From Plectosphaerella cucumerina (lineage: Eukaryota; Ascomycota; Sordariomycetes; Glomerellales; Plectosphaerellaceae), in assembly GCA_020746995.1 (NCBI GenBank), contig JAGPXD010000002.1:248001-312000 (forward strand): a stretch of DNA of 64,000 nt, in the 5' to 3' direction. This document shows positions 1 to 11,809 of this stretch, in pieces. Within the stretch, counting starts at the first letter, position 1. Every line of letters starts with the position of its first letter. The notes beneath the pieces are model-generated. The model was not told where the DNA came from. It made no database searches and saw only the letters and a list, made by a program, of their open reading frames with translations. The position numbers and the translations under genes were made by a program.

Positions 1-161
1 CCACGCGCGTGTCATACCTCGGCTTCAAGGGTGAGTGGTCTGCTCTCGGAAGGGCGCCTACGAACATCATCTACGAGAGCGCCGCCCGTCCCAATGATCA
101 TGTCGTCCGCGGCGCGGAGTCGAACCAGATGGGTAGCGGCATTGGTGGGGGGAAGAAGTGA
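1..161 (+). CDS. PITH-domain protein, C-terminal fragment
   Basis: The open frame enters from the left edge (first complete codon at base 3) and ends at TGA 159-161, giving 52 residues. The motif YLGFKGEW, then a proline, then IIYESAA, and further on DH, is characteristic of the end of the PITH (DUF1000) domain. That domain is found in thioredoxin-like and PITHD1 proteins, which associate with the proteasome or act in redox chemistry. The tail ends GSGIGGGKK. A GTGAGT string at 30-35 resembles a splice donor, but the conserved FKGEW reads straight across it, so I treat it as exon. The N-terminus and any thioredoxin domain lie outside the window, so the exact subfamily cannot be decided. Confidence 0.8.
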   Translation, partial: TRVSYLGFKGEWSALGRAPTNIIYESAARPNDHVVRGAESNQMGSGIGGGKK

Positions 162-366
162 GAAAGAATTCATGAATTGACATGTCTCTCCGTTCGCCTC
201 AAGGCCTTCACTTGTAGGAAGTCTTCAAGACTGCTGTTGCATCATGCTCCATGTCGTGCCTGTTATCTATGCTCCATGCTGAAAAAAGGGTATCTGTCCC
301 AACGCCTAGCCAACATCCCCTGGCTTCGCAATGCAATGTCTACAAACACACAAATGCCCCTTACAT

Positions 367-3300
367 CTAAAATCCACCCTTCCTCTTCTTTTTTACCGCC
401 GGCCGGGGCCGCCTCCCGTGCTGCCCAGGCACCGGCTGCGACATGACTCCCAGCCCCAACGGTCCCATGCCCTGCGACTGCGACGACGTCGGCACTTGCG
501 ACGACAAGGCGTGATCGGGCTTCAGCAGCCTGCGCGCCGCGATGCCAGCGCCGCCGATGGTCGGGCCGTCCGAGGCGAACACAGGTGGAGGCGCCACGAG
601 GACCGCGGGACGCTCGGTGCGCAGCGGCGGCAGGGCCTGCGACGAGAACGCCGTGGGATCCATGACCGACGAACTCGGCAGCGCCGTGATGCGGGTGCGC
701 TTCGCCCGGCGCCGCGAGTCGGCCCGCTGCGCCTTGCGCACCTGTGCGACGTGCTGCGTCGACGACAGCCCGACGGACGACTGGTACCCCGTCGTGGGGT
801 TACCGCGTTGCTCGGGCCAGAAGGCCAGAACGTTGTGGGCACGTCCTGGGACCCTGCGCGAGGGATCGAGGCTCGCCGCGAGCATGCTGAGGCGTTGGAG
901 GGCCGGGCAGGCGCCGGCGTCCTGGGATGACGCGCGGGATACCTGGGAGCTGCCGAGCTGCGACGAGGGGCGCGAGGGCGACTGGCTTTGCCGTGGCGTT
1001 AGGTAAGGCGAGCGCTGTGAGGCGGCGAGCTCGTCGCGTTCGGCCGCCACCTCGGGATCTGGGACCCACGACCGGAAGCCGTCGAACTGGCTGGCGGTGT
1101 CGGCGTCGAAGACGGACACGGCAAAGAGGGAGGAGAGGGCCGCCTCGGTCGCCTCGGCGATGGCCAGGTCGCGGGACTGCCGAGCGGCTGGCTCGAGATC
1201 CTTAGAGCTCCAGAGGCTCTCGACGTGTTGTCGCATGGCTGCCATGGTCGTGCCCGAGTTGATCTCCAGGCCCAGGAAGCTCGGCACCACGGCGTCGACA
1301 ACGACGCGCTGGTCACTCACGTCCAGCAGCTCGCGAAGCTGCAGGTCCCAGTTCCCTTCGGTGGCAGCATCGAAAGGGGGCGGCTCGAACGAGGGGTCGT
1401 ACTCGCGTCTGGCGAGAATTGTCAGTGTCTGGTGCATGCAAGCAGGGTTAGGCAGCATTGACGTACAAAGTCTTGAGAGCCCGGCGTTCCTCGCCTTCCG
1501 TTAAGGCAACAGTGAGAGCCTGATGCAAGCGCTCAAAGTGGGAGGGCGCCTGCCCGTCAGCGCTGTCACGAAGACGCTCGACCTCGAGGGCGACCGATTC
1601 TATCGATCCGCCCACCTGGGTCGCGAGCCTGCTGACACCCTCGACCCCCTGCCGCGGCCACCTGGGTGGCGCAATATCCTCCTCCTCCTGTGCGCCGGAG
1701 CGAAGTGCCTGCCACATGGGCCGGGGCTTCCTCGCCTGTTGAATGATATTGTCGGCGTCGATGAAGGCGTCGGGGATGACAAACGTCTCCGCCAGCTGCC
1801 GGATAACGTCGGTCCGGCGCTGTCTCTGTACCATCCACTGTGTCCGATTCGACAGCTCCGGGTTCTTGTCCGGTGGCTGCAAGTCGCCGCCGTCGCCAGT
1901 CGTGGCGGCCACAAGGGAGGACTGCAGGCCCAGTGCCTCGTCGAAGACGAATAGCTGCCAGAACCGGTCTTCCCTATCCATCGACTTGGCACCGGGGCCC
2001 TGAGGCGGCGGCAGCGGCGACCGCGGTCTGGCGAGATCGTTGGGGACCCTGACATCTAGGAGAGCCGGGGCAAGACACACGGAGCGAATGCTCCGAGCAT
2101 CGTCGGTCTTGTCTCCTTCGGAGGGCGGTATGCGGATCTTGTGGTGCTGAAACTGCGGCAGTACCCCGTCCGGTGTGGCGCTGAAGACGAACACATCCAA
2201 CAGGTCACCGGTGCTTGCGTAGACGCTCACGATGCTGGGGTCGTCCCCGAGCTGGTGCCAGCCGTGGTTTACCGTCATGGCGAGAGAGTCTCGGTCCTCG
2301 GACCGCAGGTGGGCGCACGACATGAGGATGCGCAGGCCTTGGGCCTCGGACGAGGACAGCAAGTCAACCCAAAATATGGTCGTGCTGGTGAGCACAAAGG
2401 CATGGCTCTGGTTTGCCGGACTGATCTGAACGTCGAGAATCCTGTCGCCCCGCGTCCTGAGCAGGGGTTTGTGATAATCGAAGCTCGTCTGCTGGCGCAG
2501 ATCGACCAAGGCGAAATTGGTGCGGCTCCAGACCAACATGACGCGGGGACGGTGCGCCACCGTAGATATTGACGGCTTGGGGTCATCCAGGGCATCTAGA
2601 GCAGCGTCCCAGTGGCTCCAGTTGCCCTTTGCTGGGCCGACCCAGAAGATGCCGTGAAACCCGGCGGCATTTGTTGCCTCGCCGGCCTCTGGCAGCTGCT
2701 CTAGCACACCATCGCGAATGTGCCCGCAGTACCGTAGGCGGGGGAAGAAGTCGTGAGAGCCCAGGCGGATCTTGCCCTGCATGTCCCAGACAGTCCAGAA
2801 GCCGTGGTCATCGACGATAGCCAGGCGCTCCGGCCTGCCCGAGGACCCTGGGCTGTACGCGAAATCCGAGTGCGCGAGGCCGCCGGTGTGTGTGCTGGGG
2901 ATGGTGAGAACAGGTTTCGGCTCGATCCGCGACGGCCGCTCCGTGGTGCCGCCGTCGGGCCATGGCGCCTGACCCGTTACTGGCAGGCGGTGGTACTGAG
3001 GTCGCAGAACGGTTGTGCAGAGCTTTTTCTGGACGATGACATAGCGGGAGGGCGCGTCTTGGTCGGCCAGGTTCAGGGCTACCTTGATCTGGCCGATGGG
3101 GCTGTCGTCTTGCGACCAGAGGACGACGTCCTCGGGGGACTCTGCGTCTGAGTCCAGCAAGCGCAACGCAGGGTCCCCGTCGCCGTCGTAGGGACCCCAG
3201 TGCCATTTCGTGCGCCGTAGTGCCGTAAGACGTAAGAGCTCGCCCGAGGCGCCGGCAGCGGTGGCCAGCAAGGCCCTTGGCCTTCTCGACTTGGTGAGGC

Positions 3301-3706
3301 TCATGTCCGTCATCTGGCCCACGGCAATGAGGGAGCGGCGGCCGGCGGTAGGACCCCCAGCATCCTGCTCAAGGAGGTCCGAAAGGAGATCTGGGGCAAT
3401 CCCCGCAATCACGTCGGGGTGTGAGCCGCGGATCCATCGTTTGTGCTTGCGTTGGGCGCGCCAGGTTAGTTGCTGTGGTTGCTCGACGGCCGATCCCGGA
3501 TACCACTTCTCGGCTTGCTTGAGAACGTGGAAGCCCAAAGCTTCCACCAGTCAGCGGATGCGCCCTATGGTCAAGGGAAACAACATACCTTGATCGGTGA
3601 TCCTGCTGGCATGCAGTGTCGGCAGCTCATCGTCGTCCCGTCGGGGAAGGACTGTGATGCGCGGCGGGCCGTACACGCGGTACCCCTCAACCCGAAGCTC
3701 GTCCAT
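367..3706 (-). CDS. RRN6: RNA polymerase I-specific initiation factor RRN6-like
   Basis: Predicted subunit of the Pol I core factor (Rrn6-Rrn7-Rrn11) that binds the rDNA core promoter in the nucleolus. Three exons fit: 3706-3589, 3540-1467 and 1408-367, with introns of 48 bp (3541-3588) and 58 bp (1409-1466). Both have GT-AG ends and restore frame, giving about 1077 residues, usual for fungal RRN6. The ATG at 3706 is the first after an in-frame TGA. The N-terminal half holds tryptophan-rich beta-propeller-like segments (HGFWTVWDMQGKI, VMLVWSRTNFALVDLR). The C-terminal third is low-complexity Ser/Gln/Pro and ends in the basic tail KKKRKGGF, a hallmark of filamentous-fungal RRN6 and a likely nuclear signal. 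The gene is divergent from mzt1 across a 0.7-kb spacer. Identity comes from motifs and architecture; the first exon is less certain. Confidence 0.85.
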
Positions 3707-4385
3707 GAGGTCCGGCAAGTCCCTTCAGATCCTCGTGGTCCAGAGTGGCGAGGGTCGTCCTGGTCATGTCGCGGAAGCGCCGTTTTGGCCGTAACTGCAT
3801 GATATGAAGTGCCGGCAAACACTGCGAGACCAGGCCGATGCCTGGACTGGCAGGGACGGGGAGAGAGTCTTTATTCCAATGGCTAGCGATGGGAAAAGGG
3901 TGCGTGCAGAAGCCGGGATTCTAGTCGAGTTGTAAAAGCTGTTGGAAGCGGTGTGAAGAATACTAGGTGTGGCCAGGATGTGAGTGAGGTTGGAAATTCT
4001 GCAGACGGGACGGACCCGAAAATCTTCAAAATCCATGCCTGCACGGCGCCGCGCTCCATCCATCATGCAAGTGGAATCGCCCGCGTTGGGTCCCGCAGCA
4101 GGCCCCATGGCGGGCTCGATTGGCCCGGGGCGACGCCCGCCCTCCACTGAAGATCCCGGCCGTTCGGGAGGCTGCAGGGGACTTGAAGGCGCTGACTCCG
4201 CTGAGCCTCTGACGCGACACCGCTGGAAACGCGTCGACGTAGCGCCCGCATCCGGTAATCTCTTATCTTATCTCAGGGACTTGCCCCGCCTCTTTGCCCT
4301 GCACTCATGCAACCTCAGGTCTTGAGGCTCGACTGACGCGACTCCAAACACCACATCCCAATCTCACCAACAAGGATGAGCCAGC
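3707..4385. other. divergent intergenic region RRN6 / mzt1
   Basis: A 679-bp spacer that must hold the promoters of RRN6 (leftward) and mzt1 (rightward). It contains a CCAAT at about 3877 and a pyrimidine-rich stretch near 4260-4320. No TATA box is convincing, and no open frame in it looks coding. A short upstream ORF at its right end is listed separately. Confidence 0.6.
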
Positions 4386-4402
4386 ATGCCGCCGGCCGCT
4401 GA
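4376..4402 (+). promoter_or_regulatory. upstream ORF overlapping the mzt1 start
   Basis: An ATG at 4376-4378, ten bases before the mzt1 ATG, opens a nine-codon frame ending in TGA at 4400-4402, past the mzt1 start and in another frame. Both ATGs have A at -3. If the transcript starts upstream of 4376, initiation here would compete with mzt1 translation. If transcription starts between the two ATGs, the uORF is absent. Confidence 0.4.
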
Positions 4403-4732
4403 CGAACGACAGGAGAAGCAGGCCGCGGCCCAGCAGGCTGTCGATATCCTGCATGAGATCTCCACCATTCTCGTCCGTTGAGAACCTCCCGTCTCTCTCC
4501 AGGATATACCCAAACTGATGCCTGTGACAGAACTGCCAGCTCGACCGCCGCACCCTCTCCATCTGCATCTCCATGATTGAGAACGGCGTCAACCCCGAGG
4601 CTCTCGCCGTACGAACCCTGGCCCTTCATGAAGACCGGCCCGCTGACATCCCAATAGACCGTGATCAAGGAGTTGCGCAAGGAGGCTACCTCTGCAGAGA
4701 TGGACATGAAGGCAAGAAGACGCGGAGCGTAA
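4386..4732 (+). CDS. mzt1: mitotic-spindle organizing protein 1 (MOZART1)
   Basis: A small gamma-tubulin-complex adaptor that binds the N-terminal helices of GCP subunits and recruits the complex to the spindle pole body. Three exons, 4386-4472, 4531-4608 and 4658-4732, join in frame with introns of 58 and 49 bp (GTCCGT...ACAG and GTACGA...ATAG) to give 79 residues, the usual family size. The joined protein has the MOZART1 helical core: AVDILHEISTIL, then LDRRTLSICISMIENGVNPE, then ALATVIKELRKE. Without splicing every frame is broken, so the gene is easy to miss. The ATG at 4386 is chosen because the upstream ATG (4376) stops after eight residues. Codons match neighbouring genes. Confidence 0.9.
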
Positions 4733-5189
4733 CACGGGGGAACGAGACGACCATGACCAAGAGTAAGACCCGGTGAGATCGGGAACGACATCAAAATACC
4801 TGTGTTTACGACTTATTCGCTACTTGGCCTGTCAGACTCACATGTGCCTTGTTGTAACCGATGATCATCCGTCGCGACGTTGGCGACGTAGGCCGGAAGA
4901 ACAACAATAGACCCCCGCCGGAACCAGGATGCCTCTCGGGTCACACCAGACCCTCGCCCAGCCTTGCTGATCAAAAGGCCGACTGTGGCCGCAAAAGCAA
5001 AAACGCCACGTGCTCCAAACAAACCCCATCCCCGAGGTGTATGCCAACACTTGCGACCGAGTCTTTACCCAAATCAGAACCATGTCTATCCCTTCGCCCC
5101 CGTGCCAAACGCCATGTACAAGTCAACCAGATACCCTCACCCGGAACGCCTTGCGTCTCCTCAACTCCTGCCGCAGAGAGCGACAGGCT
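4733..5189. other. convergent 3' intergenic region
   Basis: A 457-bp spacer between the ends of mzt1 (plus) and the CHY/RING gene (minus), presumably both 3' UTRs. I see no conserved open frame, repeat or RNA gene here. Confidence 0.6.
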
Positions 5190-7240
5190 TCAACGATGCC
5201 CGATGAGCATGATATCATTGTCGTCATCGTCATCCTCCTCGTCTGATTCAGTCATCGCATCGCCCTCGTCAGAAGCCGACTCTTCTTCCGACTCGTCTGT
5301 CCGCGAGTTCCAAAAGCTGAGAATATCTTCGTCTGAGTCCTCAGCTTCTTCGTGTTGATGCCCGACCCCGTCGGGGATGACCCCTGAGACGACGCCGGGC
5401 GGCGGCCTGTGGCGCATGGGGGAGGAGGACCGGGCCATCCTGTCGTCAAGGGGCCCACGATGGGCACCTCCGCCGCCGGCGGCCTGAGGCACGGCGAGGG
5501 AGGAGAAGCGGCGATGTCTTGCGATGGGCACTGCGGCTGCGCCGCCCTGCATCTCGACCGGAACGACGGGGCCCGCCGAGGGCGATAGCGGCGGTGGTGC
5601 GTCAGGGTTGGTGGGCCACTGCCTCGGGGCGCTCATGCGCAGTTCGACGGTGTTGTATGAGCTGCAGATGGCGCACTTGAGGCCCAGCCAGTGGTAGGGT
5701 ACGGTGCTCTTGCCGCTGCAGTCGTTGCACAGCACGACAGCCTTGGTGTCGCGGAATTCCTGGGGCATGGGCTGGGCGAGAATCTCAAGCTCGAGCTGGC
5801 GGAACTGGGTCTCCATGTTGAGGAGGCTCTTATTGCATATAGGACACTTGTACGACCGGCGCATGTGCTCCTCGTAACACCTGCCGTGGATGCTGTGGCC
5901 GCACTGCATGAAGACGACGGGCTTGGGCGACGTGAACATGTACTCGCCGCAGATGGGGCAGTCGCAGTCTGTCGAACGTTCGATACATTTGTGTGTGTCC
6001 TTGATGGAGATGGAGATGCAGGCGCAGCATTTCTACGATGTGTGAGTCCGAGAGCACGAGTTGAACATGCGGCATTGTGGTGGCGGCGGCTTACCTTGCA
6101 GTGGAAGAAGTCCTTGCCCAGACCCTGGCCTCGCCGGCAGATGCCGCAGTCGTTGCAGTGGTAGATGTTCTTGTTTGGGTGGTCGTCCCAGAGCTTGCAT
6201 ATGCCGCAGAAGTAGCGGGCCGCGGGGGTGCCGCAGTTGATGCAGCTCTCGGCGGCCTTCTGGGGACAGGCGCAGAGCATGCAGAGCATGTTCTTAGTGT
6301 CCTTGCGGATGAGCTCGTGGTTCTCGGCGGCATCGTGACAGAAGCGGCAGGTGTACCACTTGGCGCATGTTGAGCACTGAAGCTTGACATTGCGGCGGTA
6401 GTGCTGGCAGCCGAGGGGTCTCGTGGTTTCCGAAGTGGCATTGGCAGCGGCGTCGTCCTCGGCGGGTGATAGGCTACCCTTGGACTGCTTCGCGGGGACA
6501 AAGGTGGGCTTGATGTCGTCTGGAGAGAGGCGGAACGAGTCGACAGAGGCTGCATCGCTAGCGCTGCTCTGCCAGAACTTGAGGGCCTCTAGGGCGCCAG
6601 CGGGTACAGCGCGCTCCCAGGCCTCGCCGGCGGTGACGGGGGCTCTGGGGACGTCGGCGCGGGGGCGCGGGGTGATGCCTAGGGCGGTCTGGGAGAGGCG
6701 ATAGTTTTCCATGAGGGTCTCGTGCATGAGGCGCGCCTTGTCCTCGGGGGAGATGGTCTGGGCCTGGATGGTGATGAGGCGCCTACGCAGGCTACCCATG
6801 CCATCGTCCTCGGGGAGGGAGTGGCGGGGGTCTTTTGTGGTATTAGCGGCCATGGTGGCAATGGACGGAGCAGGGCCGAGGGTTTGGTCGTTCGTCTGGC
6901 GCGAGATTCTCGAGTTCAAGGCGTTTGGAGAGTCGCTGTTGGAGGAGTGGCGGAAGCTGGGTAGATGGCCGACGGTGTCACCGTGCTCTTCCTCATCTTC
7001 GTCTGCGACAACGACATCCGCTGACGGGATGGCCGCGGGGTTGGCGACTGTCGTCGTCGCGGATTGAGGGGTGGAAGGTTGCTGTGCGCAGTTCGGATCG
7101 GTGTCGTGTGCCGAGGTGTCTTGGTCCTGTCGAGTAGGGGGCTGCACTTGGACCTGATCGCGATTCGTGGCCCTTTCAGAGAGTCGTCGAGCTTGCCGGA
7201 TTACCGGGTTGATGATGAAGTCGGCGACCAGAGACGGCAT
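5190..7240 (-). CDS. CHY/CTCHY/RING zinc-finger E3 ubiquitin ligase (Pirh2/RCHY1 family)
   Basis: Predicted nuclear/cytosolic E3 ligase. Two exons, 7240-6095 and 6032-5190, with a 62-bp intron (6033-6094, GTAAGC...GTAG) give 662 residues. Residues 1-270 are disordered and Ser/Pro rich. The CHY finger runs from about 276 (LGCQHYRRNVKLQC), the CTCHY region from about 345 to 400 (CGICKLWDD, then YHCNDCGICR). A RING-H2 from about 405 to 450 follows (CPICGEY, MQCGHSIHGRCYEEHM, CPICNKS), then a zinc ribbon (LCNDCSG, LKCAICSS). All expected zinc ligands are present. The intron falls inside the CTCHY/RING linker; joining gives FHCKKCCACISI, matching the family. The protein ends in an Asp/Glu run followed by DIMLIGHR, a possible SUMO-interacting motif. 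Human Pirh2 is much shorter; the long tails are common in fungi. Confidence 0.92.
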
Positions 7241-9420
7241 TTGGGGGTTCTCCGCCTGAGGAGGGCGGGCAAGCGGGTGGACGGGCAGTCGACGATCAGG
7301 GCTTCTGTGCGACTGATTGACCGACTGACTGGCTGCTCTGGGGGATTTCGGGACAAGGAACGAAGAAGATGGGAGAGTGGTGGTTGTGGTAGTGTCGGTG
7401 GTGGTGGTCGTGTGGTGGTAATGGTGTCAGGGCCGGGGGTGGGTTGGATGACAGTCGGTGTCGACGAGCCAGGGTGGGGAGAGGGGGATAACTCTGAGGG
7501 TTGATGCACTGGACACTGGAGTCCCGTCGTGAAGGAGGGGTGGGCAGGGGGCCGATTAGTTGAAGAGGACGAGGTGGACCGGGGGGCGGAAGTGCAGTAG
7601 CAGTAGCAGCGGCGGGCTGCGGGCAGAGTAAAGCATCGGAGAAGAGCGGGCGGTTTTCACATGCAAGCAGATGCGGTCATCGGGGGAAAACGACGGACAG
7701 GGAAAAGGCTGGAATATATTGCACGTTCGGCTTTCCCTACCGATCTACGCTAGTGCTGTCTTGTAGAAAGCTGGAAGATGCAAATGTTTACTTTCCTTCA
7801 GGTTTTCCGTTGTGGGAGGGAAATGGCACGTGTGACTTGACCAGGCCAGGTCCGGTATGTGTACCTTGGACCTTGGCTGAGACCACGGGACGGGAGGACA
7901 GAAAGTCAATGAATTCTTTCGTGCGGTGCAAAGGTACCATACATGCTGCCATTAAACAGTGCTCTGCTGGTACCCGTCCGACGTAATCTCGGACATCCCG
8001 TCGCCCTACTGATGCAGTCAAGCTTACTGGTAACTTCAGTAGTTGAAGCTGACAGGCACTGACATCGATCATCACCAAGCTGGACTGAACTGACTCGACC
8101 TAACCTGCCGCCGCTTTGGCCAGGTCCGGAGCTATGCCATCGATGATCGTCCCTGGCTGGAGACGGTGGTGGACCGACAGAAGCGGCCTGGAAGCCCCAC
8201 TTCACGGGCAGGAGAAGAAACAAATACATGGTACCTCTGGTGAATGAGTGATGGACGCCGGTGTGATGATGTCGGCGGCTCAATTCCAGGGACGACGCGC
8301 CGCATCTGGCCGCCGTCACAGAATCCGGTCAAGAAACGCGATTTGAGACCAGAGCTTGACACGACACGACACGACTGGACGCGACCAGTAGCCGCACTTC
8401 AATTTGACGTCTTGTTTCGTTCGGACTCGGAGGGAAAGATGTGCTGCCTTGGACCGAGGCTGTTGGCATCAAAACATTTCCAACCTGTATTCGGCTGTCC
8501 GGCCAGACCAGTAGCTGAGTGATGGCTCGACTACAAGAACTGGAACCATTTCACCATCATCTTTCCAGGTCGTGGATCCATCAACCTACCTTGTACCTAC
8601 CTCAGGGCGAAGCACTGAAGTGCAGGAGGCCACACGAGCTGCAGTGGAGTTGCGTACCGTGCATCGAAATCTACAAGCACAGTACAGAGTTCAGCTTCCA
8701 TGGCCCGTTTCAGCACTGTGTGCGTACGGCCCCAGCGCGAGATGTGGCCTCTCCGTCTCCAAGATGGCAAGGGAACCCAGGCCCCGTGGCATGCGGAAGA
8801 TAGGGGAAGTCGCGCGCTATCAGCGGCACTAGCATCCGCGGCACGCGTCCGCTAGCACCCAGGCCCTGGTACTTCCAGAGGTCAGGCATTCTTAGCACCC
8901 AAGTACCTGCCAACGCCCGGCTGTCACTCCCGTCCAGCTCCAGCGGCCCTGCAGCTTGGGCCGCCGCCGTTCCTTCACAGTGAATGGAATACGACGGGTG
9001 GCCCAAAATTCCCACCACGTTGGCTCCATTCGCGCCGCCGCCGCCCGCCAGCCGCATTTACCTGCCACTGCTTCACTTCTCACCACACGCCCTTTTCCCT
9101 CCCCTCCCCCCTTCCAAATCCCATCCACCTCTTCAGGGACCGGGCCATCGCGCATCTGCAAAGTCCAGATCGTCTTTCTTCCTTCTCGGCTGTCGCAGCA
9201 GCCTTCCCTTTTCCATCCTGCCAATTGAGTTCCCGACTCGTCCGATCATTCGACTCTCTCTTTCTGGCCTGACCTGATCCAGACTCGCGAGAGCTGCCCC
9301 TTGTTAGCTCCACGTAGCATCCCGCGCGCGAGAGAGCTCTCTCTCCCGCCAACAACCTCCAACCCTCCGAGCCTGCCCCCGGGGAGACCTCACACCCACA
9401 CACATCAGAAAAAAATCACC
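7241..9420. other. divergent intergenic region CHY-RING / pmt2
   Basis: A 2.2-kb spacer. It contains a GT-rich tract near 7380-7430 (within the likely leader of the minus-strand gene), a short CACGA repeat at about 8358-8374, and pyrimidine-rich DNA at about 9070-9250. The latter leads into a CA/A-rich stretch just before the pmt2 ATG, typical of a fungal 5' leader. Several frames of 80-140 codons are open but show no conserved motif and overlap each other. I call no gene. Confidence 0.55.
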
Positions 9421-11809
9421 ATGGCGTCTAGCAGACCACAAGTCGTCGCCTCGGGCGCCGACGTTGGTGATGGCGTCAGGAGACGTCCCGTCGCCGCCGG
9501 CCAGTCCGTCCCCCTTGATGCCGCTCCCCAGGCTGAGGACAAGAAGAAGAAGCTGGCCAAGAAGGTACGAAGCTACATGAGATGATGCGCTGCCCCCCCT
9601 CCCCTTTCTGTCGGCTGACCTTTGCGCGCTCGCTTCCAGGAACCGTCCTTCCTTCAGACCCTCGACGAGTGGGAAGTCATCATCGCCCCTCTCCTTTTCA
9701 CCGCCGCCGCCATCTTCACCCGCCTTTGGAAGATTGGCCTCAGCAACATCGTCACCTGGGACGAGGCACACTTTGGCAAGTTCGGCAGCTACTACATCAA
9801 GCACGAGTACTACTTCGATGTCCACCCGCCCCTCGGCAAGATGCTCGTCGGCCTGTCTGGTGTCCTGGCCGGCTACAACGGCTCCTTCGAGTTCAAGTCG
9901 GGCGAGAAGTACCCCGAGGACGTCGACTACACCTTCATGCGCGCCTTCAACGCTTTCTTCGGTATCCTCTGCATCCCCCTCGCCTACTACACCGCCCGTG
10001 AGCTCCGTCTGCGCCGCCCCGCCGTCTGGCTCGTCACCCTCATGGTCCTCTGCGAGAACTCGTACACCACCATCAGCCGCTTCATCCTCCTCGACTCCAT
10101 GCTGCTCTGCGGTACCGTCGCCACTGTCTTCTGCTGGTCCAAGTTCCACAACCAGCGCCACAACAGCTTCGAGCCCGAGTGGTTTGTCTGGCTCTTCCTC
10201 ACCGGCCTCAGCATCGGCTGCGTCTGCAGTGTCAAGCTCGTCGGCCTCTTTGTCACCGCCATGGTCGGTCTCTACACCGTCGAGGACCTCTGGCGCAAGT
10301 TTGGCGACGTTCGCATGCCCGCCACGACCCTCGGCGCCCACGTCGCCGCTCGCGTTGTCGGCCTCATCGTCGTCCCCTTCCTCATCTACATGCTCTCCTT
10401 CGCCGCCCACTTCGCCATCCTCAACAAGTCCGGCCCTGGCGACGCCCAGATGAGCTCCCTCTTCCAGGCCAACCTCCGCGGCACCTCGGTCGGCAAGGAC
10501 AGCCCCCTTGAGATCGCCTACGGCTCCCGCGCCACCATCAAGAACATGGGCTACGGCGGCGGTCTGCTCCACTCCCACGTCCAGACCTACCCCGAGGGTT
10601 CCAAGCAGCAGCAGGTCACCTGCTACCACCACAAGGACGCCAACAACGACTGGTTCTTCTACCCCAACCGCAACGATGAGCCCTACGTCGCCGAGGACGA
10701 GCCGCGTTTCATCGCCGACGGCACCACCATCCGCCTCATCCACGCCCAGACCGGCCGCAACCTCCACTCGCACGATATCGCCGCTCCCATGACCAAGGGT
10801 GACAAGGAGGTCTCGTCCTACGGCAACCTGACCGTCGGTGACGCTAAGGACCACTGGAAGATTGAGGTCGTCCGTGACTCTGCCTCGCGCGACCGCACCA
10901 GGATCCGCACCCTCACCACTGCCTTCCGCCTGCGCCACCCTGTCCTCGGCTGCTACCTCCGCGCCGGCAACAAGAACCTCCCCCAGTGGGGCTTCAAGCA
11001 GATTGAGGTCACTTGCACCAAGACCAACAACCCCCGCGACACTTACACCCACTGGAACGTCGAGGCCCACTGGAACGACAAGCGTATGTCTTCTTTCTTT
11101 CCCCTGAAACGGTAATATCCTCGCTGACCAGTCACCCCTCGCAGTCCCCAAGGCCGACTCCAACGCCTACAGGTCTCCCTTCCTGCATGACTTCATCCAC
11201 CTCAACGTCGCCATGATGACATCGAACAACGCCCTCGTCCCCGACCCCGACAAGCAGGACGACCTCGCCTCGCAGTGGTGGCAGTGGCCCATCCTCCACG
11301 TCGGCCTGCGCATGTGCAGCTGGGACAACTCGGTCGTCAAGTACTTCCTCCTCGGAAACCCCGTCGTCTACTGGGGCTCGACCGCCGGTCTTGGCATCTT
11401 CGGCCTCGTTCTTGTCTGGTACATCTTGCGCTGGCAGCGTGGCTTCAAGGACCTGAACCAGAACGAGGAGGACCAGGTCCACTACGCCGGCATCTACCCC
11501 GTCCTCGGCTGGTTCCTGCACTACATGCCCTTTGTCGCCATGGCCCGTGTCACCTACGTCCACCACTACTACCCCGCCCTGTACTTCGCCATCCTGACCT
11601 TTGGCTTCCTGGCCGACTGGTTCCTCCGGAACAGGAACCAGACCCTGCAGGCCGTTGTGTACGGTCTTCTGTACACGGTCATCATTGGCCTGTACATCTT
11701 CTTCAGCCCCATCTGCTTCGGCATGACGGGCGACAACAGGCAGTACAACTACATGAAGTGGTTCGACACCTGGAGAGTCTCGGACGGCCCCCCTCTGGCC
11801 CCCCTGTAG
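9421..11809 (+). CDS. pmt2: protein O-mannosyltransferase, PMT2 family
   Basis: ER polytopic enzyme that transfers mannose from dolichyl-phosphate-mannose to Ser/Thr of secretory proteins; PMT2 members usually pair with PMT1 members. Exons 9421-9564, 9640-11083 and 11145-11809 (introns of 75 and 61 bp) give 750 residues, normal for the family. Loop 1 carries the acidic motif TWDEAHFGKFGSYYIKHEYY and DVHPPLGKM. A central lumenal MIR region has the repeated histidine motifs LLHSH and NLHSHD. The third exon has HLNVAMMTSNNALVPD and VHHYYPALYF, both conserved. The short sequence MRAFNAFFG and the LSGVLAGYNGSF context fit PMT2 better than PMT1 or PMT4. The ATG lies in a good context (ATCACCATGG) after a CT/CA-rich leader. 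It converges on the Rab gene. Confidence 0.95.

Noticed and set aside
30..35. splice donor GTGAGT in the left-edge gene
   Set aside because: The PITH motif FKGEW reads through it and the frame stays open to a family-typical C-terminus.
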